Positions 60,817 to 64,000 of a DNA stretch of 64,000 bases are shown in pieces. The stretch comes from Halieaceae bacterium (lineage in GTDB: Bacteria > Pseudomonadota > Gammaproteobacteria > Pseudomonadales > Halieaceae), in contig CABYND010000007.1 in assembly GCA_902520195.1 (NCBI GenBank), positions 1-64,000 on the forward strand, given 5' to 3'. The stretch's first letter is position 1; the number at the start of each line of letters is the position of its first letter. Made by a program: the position numbers and the translations under genes. The notes under the pieces are model-generated. The model saw nothing but the letters and a program-made list of their open reading frames with translations, made no database searches and was not told the DNA's origin.

Positions 60817-61647
60817 ATGGAACCCTTCGCCGGGCTGAGCTGCCCTGACCCGAAACTTGCCGACGCGCTAGACTATCTCGCGCAGCACCCCGGTAAACAG
60901 CTACGCAGCCGATTAACCGTCGCTAGCGCCGATCTGGTCGCGGGGGTAAGCGTCTCCGCTGCCGTCATGGCGGGCGAGGCGATCGAGTTACTCCACACCT
61001 ACTCCCTTGTACACGATGATCTCCCGGCGATGGACGACGACGACCTCCGGCGAGGGCAGCCCACGCTGCACTGCGCCTTTGACGAGGCGACTGCCATTCT
61101 TGCCGGCGATGGCCTGCAAGCCGCCGCATTTCAGCGGCTCACTGAAATAGAAGCTTTGAGCGCCGAGCAACGACTCGACATGATCGGGGTCGTCAGCAAA
61201 GCCGTCGGCTTCCATGGCATGGTCGGCGGTCAGGCACTCGATTTGGCTGCAGAACATCAAGCGGTCCCTGCCAACGCACTGAGGGACATACACAGCCTTA
61301 AAACCGGTGCGCTCATCTCTGCAGCGGCGGAGGTCGGCGCCATCTGTGGCGGCGCAACCCGCTCGCAACGTGATGCACTGGTGCGATTTGCCACAGCGAT
61401 CGGTCTTGCCTTTCAAGTCACCGACGATGTGCTCGACGTCACGGGTGATAGCACCTCACTGGGTAAAACGGCGGGGAAGGACGAACGGGCAGAAAAATCC
61501 ACCTACGTCAGCACACTGGGCCTGGAAGGTGCGCAACAGGAGGCGGATACGCTACTCAAGGAGGCGCTCCACGCGCTGGCTGAATTCGGGGAGGCCGCGG
61601 AGCCGCTGCGCGCACTGGCCCGCAAAATGGTTCACCGGGACACTTAG
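60817..61647 (+). CDS. ispA: farnesyl diphosphate synthase
   Basis: Makes geranyl and farnesyl diphosphate. 276 aa from the ATG at 60817, slightly short at the N-terminus against E. coli (299). First aspartate motif LVHDDLPAMDDDDLRRGQPT, second FQVTDDVLDVTGD, and GKQLRSRL. The tail GEAAEPLRALARKMVHRDT is typical. Feeds FPP to IspB. Converges on pgpA after 117 bp with no convincing terminator. Confidence 0.95.
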   Translation: MEPFAGLSCPDPKLADALDYLAQHPGKQLRSRLTVASADLVAGVSVSAAVMAGEAIELLHTYSLVHDDLPAMDDDDLRRGQPTLHCAFDEATAILAGDGLQAAAFQRLTEIEALSAEQRLDMIGVVSKAVGFHGMVGGQALDLAAEHQAVPANALRDIHSLKTGALISAAAEVGAICGGATRSQRDALVRFATAIGLAFQVTDDVLDVTGDSTSLGKTAGKDERAEKSTYVSTLGLEGAQQEADTLLKEALHALAEFGEAAEPLRALARKMVHRDT

Positions 61648-61764
61648 TCTCACGGTTCAAACCGGTTCTTAAAGGTGGCCAATCAATTCATTACAGGTGC
61701 GGCAACACCGTTATTCCAAAGGGTTGCGGCGCAAGCAGGCCAACCTGAAGCAGCCGAACTCCAA

Positions 61765-62289
61765 CTAGCTCGCCGCAATCGCCGTCAACACCGCGGTCAT
61801 ACACCCGCCGGCCATTGCCCCCGCTGCCACATCATCCAGCATCACGCCCCACGCGCCCGGAACGCCACGTTCCAGGGCGCTGACCGGCCACGGTTTAAGA
61901 ATATCAAACAGCCGGAACAGCAGTAGCGACCCGACCAGTAAGGTCATACTGGGCAAATCAAATGTTAAAACACTCATGGGGATAAGCGCCGCCAGCCACA
62001 ACCCTACAAATTCATCGATCACGATCGCAGGGTGATCGATCACCCCCCAAGCGGCGCCAGCGCGCTTGGATGACCACACCGTCAAAGCAGTGAGCCCGAG
62101 CCACCCCCACCAGTGCCAGATCACCGGCAAATCCAAGAAGAAGGCAAATAATGCCGCAGCGACAATGCTACCTGCCGTACCGGGTGCCACCGGGGACAGC
62201 CCGGCACCAGCGCCAGTTGCGATCAATGTCGCCACATCGGTAATCGTTGCCTTGGTGGGGTCGTCGTGATCAGCGGCGGAAGTGGTCAT
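61765..62289 (-). CDS. pgpA: phosphatidylglycerophosphatase A
   Basis: Dephosphorylates phosphatidylglycerophosphate in the inner membrane. 174 aa from the ATG at 62287-62289, overlapping thiL by 20 bp; an earlier in-frame ATG would overlap more. Motifs: GAGAGLSPVAPGTAGSIVAA near the N-terminus, HPAIVIDEFVGLWLA with metal-binding Asp/Glu, RLFDILKPWPVSALER and GVMLDDVAAGAMAG. Last gene of ribH-nusB-thiL-pgpA, the usual gammaproteobacterial order. Confidence 0.94.
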   Translation of the reverse strand: MTTSAADHDDPTKATITDVATLIATGAGAGLSPVAPGTAGSIVAAALFAFFLDLPVIWHWWGWLGLTALTVWSSKRAGAAWGVIDHPAIVIDEFVGLWLAALIPMSVLTFDLPSMTLLVGSLLLFRLFDILKPWPVSALERGVPGAWGVMLDDVAAGAMAGGCMTAVLTAIAAS

Positions 62290-63193
62290 AGCCGATGCGC
62301 TCCGGAGTTCGATCACAGCTTATCCCGCTTCCTGCGACAACTCGACCCATTTCCACACAGCCATCTGGCAAGGGCGTATTGTCTGGTAGCGTAAAAAGCA
62401 ACTCGTAGTCATCGCCGCCTGCAAGCGCCCAATCCAGACTTTGTTCAAGATCCGCCGATGACCTTAGTGTCTCGGACAGTGGCAACAGCGCGCTATCGAT
62501 TTCGAGTCTGACCCCACTGGCCGAGGCGATATGCGCGGCATCTGACAAGAGCCCGTCAGAAATATCAATACAGGCCGTCGCGCAATCTCGCAGGGCTTGC
62601 CCCAGTGCCAGCCGCGCCGCAGGTCTGATATATCGCGTCGTCAAAAATGCTGCCGCCGACTCATCAACAGCAAGCTGCCCACTGAGCACCGCAAGACCTG
62701 CCGCCGCATCGCCCAGCGTGCCGCTGACGCAGAGTCGATCGCCGGGTTGCGCACCAGAACGCGTCAGGTACTGATCTGCAGGCGTCGAGCCGAGAACGGT
62801 GACCGTCAGGCTCAGCGATCCTCGAGTCGTATCGCCTCCCACCAAAGGCGCCCCTATCGCGGCGCGGGCTTCAGCGAGCCCTCGGGAAAAGCCCTCTAAC
62901 CAAACCCGATCTGCTTCCGGTAGCGTCAGAGCAAGCAACAAGGCCTGAGGTGAGGCCCCCATAGCGGCCAAATCGCTGGCGGCCGCCATTACGCTGCGGT
63001 AAGCCACATCGGCGGGCGAAAGCGAGGCCAAAAAATGCACGCCCTCAACAGCCGTATCGGCAGAGATGTGGAGAAGATGCCCTTCGGGCAAGGAGAGCGC
63101 GGCAGAATCGTCACCGATACCCAAGCGAACTGATGCGCCTTGATCCAATCCGGCAAAAAAATCCTGAATCAAGTCGAATTCGCTATCTGACAT
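62270..63193 (-). CDS. thiL: thiamine-monophosphate kinase
   Basis: Phosphorylates thiamine monophosphate to the active diphosphate, the cofactor of Dxs on the other strand. 307 aa, AIR-synthase fold: IQDFFAG start, LGIGDDSAALSLPEG, DTAVEGVHFL, VMAAASDLAAMGASP and ACIDISDGLLSDAAHI, all metal or nucleotide sites. The ATG shares a base with the nusB stop (TGATG). No TPP riboswitch seen. Confidence 0.96.
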   Translation of the reverse strand: MSDSEFDLIQDFFAGLDQGASVRLGIGDDSAALSLPEGHLLHISADTAVEGVHFLASLSPADVAYRSVMAAASDLAAMGASPQALLLALTLPEADRVWLEGFSRGLAEARAAIGAPLVGGDTTRGSLSLTVTVLGSTPADQYLTRSGAQPGDRLCVSGTLGDAAAGLAVLSGQLAVDESAAAFLTTRYIRPAARLALGQALRDCATACIDISDGLLSDAAHIASASGVRLEIDSALLPLSETLRSSADLEQSLDWALAGGDDYELLFTLPDNTPLPDGCVEMGRVVAGSGISCDRTPERIGYDHFRR

Positions 63194-63639
63194 CAGTCCT
63201 CTTGCGCGTGCTCCACGGTTCGCAGATCTCTGGCGACCTTATCGAGCACGCCGTTGATGTAACGATGGGAGTCTGTGGCGCCAAACTTTTTTGCCAGCGC
63301 GACCGCTTCATTGATGACTACTTTATAGGGTACATCGATGCGATCTCTGAGTTCGAAGGTACCGAGGCGCAGCAGATTTCTCTCAATCGGGTCGAGCTCT
63401 TCAAGCTTGCGATCGAGGGCGGGCGAGAAGAGCGCTTCAAGGGCATCGACATCCCCGACAACACCCTTCAATACAGCGCTGAAGTACTCACCGTCGGTGT
63501 GCTGAAAGTCGTTATCGACGCGAAATTCAGCCTCAATATCTGTCGCACTGGCCCCCGATAAGGTCCACTGGTACAGCGCCTGCAGACCGAAGTGACGCGC
63601 TTTGCGACGCTGCGCAGCGAGCGCATTGGGCTGACTCAT
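63193..63639 (-). CDS. nusB: transcription antitermination protein NusB
   Basis: Binds boxA RNA with S10 (NusE) for rRNA antitermination; rpsJ is also in the window. 148 aa from the ATG at 63637-63639; a 61-codon upstream frame through ribH was rejected. All-helical fold: RKARHFGLQALYQWTLSG, ELDPIERNLLRLGTFELRDRIDVPYKVVINEAVALAKKFGATDSHRYINGVLDKVA. Overlaps ribH stop and thiL start by TGATG. Confidence 0.97.
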   Translation of the reverse strand: MSQPNALAAQRRKARHFGLQALYQWTLSGASATDIEAEFRVDNDFQHTDGEYFSAVLKGVVGDVDALEALFSPALDRKLEELDPIERNLLRLGTFELRDRIDVPYKVVINEAVALAKKFGATDSHRYINGVLDKVARDLRTVEHAQED

Positions 63640-64000
63640 CAGTCGCGCAACGTTCGCAGAAGGTTCACCATCTCGACTGCGCTCAAGGCGGCTTCGGCGC
63701 CTTTGTTTTCTTCGTTGTCGGCAGAGCGCTCGAGCGCCTGCTCCAGTGTGTCCACGGTCAACACACCAAAGGCCACCGGCTTGCCCGTGCCCAGCGCCAC
63801 CTCGCCGATGCCGCGGGTGCACTCGCCGGCAACATATTCAAAATGCGGTGTGCCGCCGCGAATAACGGCTCCCAGCGCCACCACGGCGTCGCAGTCAGGC
63901 CGTTGGGCTGCGGCCTGACAAGCCAACGGGATCTCGAAGGCACCCGGCACGCTCACCACCTCGACCTGCTCGCCTTCTATACCCGCCGCAGCCAGTGTCT
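63639..64000 (-). CDS. ribH: 6,7-dimethyl-8-ribityllumazine synthase, 3' part only
   Basis: Penultimate step of riboflavin synthesis. The window holds the last 119 or so codons; the N-terminus lies beyond 64000. [56 protein letters not shown] and [17 protein letters not shown] match the family, with the active-site His in TPHFEYV. Its stop overlaps nusB (TGATG). FMN/FAD products serve the photolyases, OYE and acyl-CoA dehydrogenases in the window. The lumazine product is also the antenna of PhrB-type photolyases. Confidence 0.96.
   Translation of the reverse strand, partial: TLAAAGIEGEQVEVVSVPGAFEIPLACQAAAQRPDCDAVVALGAVIRGGTPHFEYVAGECTRGIGEVALGTGKPVAFGVLTVDTLEQALERSADNEENKGAEAALSAVEMVNLLRTLRD

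Noticed and set aside
62270..63193. TPP riboswitch linked to thiL
   Set aside because: thiL begins on the nusB stop with no leader of its own.

Overview
The window is a gene-dense, high-GC stretch of a gammaproteobacterial chromosome. I place it, by inference only, among marine heterotrophs of the Cellvibrionales/Halieaceae type. The reasons are Pseudomonas-like gene order in the ribosomal, uvrA-ssb and birA-coaX regions, two large TonB-dependent receptors, photolyases and several acyl-CoA dehydrogenases. No prophage, insertion sequence, CRISPR array or rRNA gene was seen. Almost every gene belongs to a known family.

Layout. 1-0.9 kb: 5' part of a TonB-dependent receptor (minus) behind a near-perfect Pho box. 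0.9-5.4 kb: OYE-type flavin oxidoreductase, then the Leloir operon galK-galT-galE (minus). 5.5-8.6 kb: light-dependent DNA-repair block: DASH cryptochrome coupled to a small DUF2256 zinc-finger gene, convergent with an iron-sulfur (6-4) photolyase. 8.7-13.5 kb: M19 dipeptidase and three acyl-CoA dehydrogenases, two adjacent and probably one hetero-oligomer. 13.7-18.6 kb: hemH, a ZIP transporter and the classic rplU-rpmA-obgE-proB cluster. 18.9-25.1 kb: ispB, pgi, and manC-galU-manB for sugar nucleotides. 25.3-31.5 kb: fabA-fabB, moeA-moaB, an RmlD-like protein lacking its catalytic Tyr/Lys, ssb and an MFS transporter. 31.6-37.2 kb: uvrA and a second TonB-dependent receptor. 37.5-51.4 kb: the complete S10-spc-alpha ribosomal region (minus), rpsJ to rplQ, with secY and rpoA. 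51.7-53.6 kb: tuf behind tRNA-Thr(TGT)-Tyr(GTA)-Gly(TCC)-Thr(GGT). 53.6-58.6 kb: coaX, birA, a small membrane protein, ogt, a DUF465 gene, cysQ, yrfG, hslR. 58.6-64 kb: dxs-xseB-ispA convergent with ribH-nusB-thiL-pgpA.

Most notable points: (i) the Pho box and -10 element in front of the first receptor copy the geometry of the E. coli phoA promoter; (ii) the tRNA-tuf unit is followed directly by the S10 operon, so the usual secE-nusG-rplKAJL-rpoBC-rpsLG-fusA block is absent, as if tufB and tufA had recombined or been mis-assembled; (iii) the DASH/DUF2256/Fe-S photolyase block is very compact. I found no clearly undescribed multi-gene system; the DUF2256 partner gene and the RmlD-like protein are the least understood parts.
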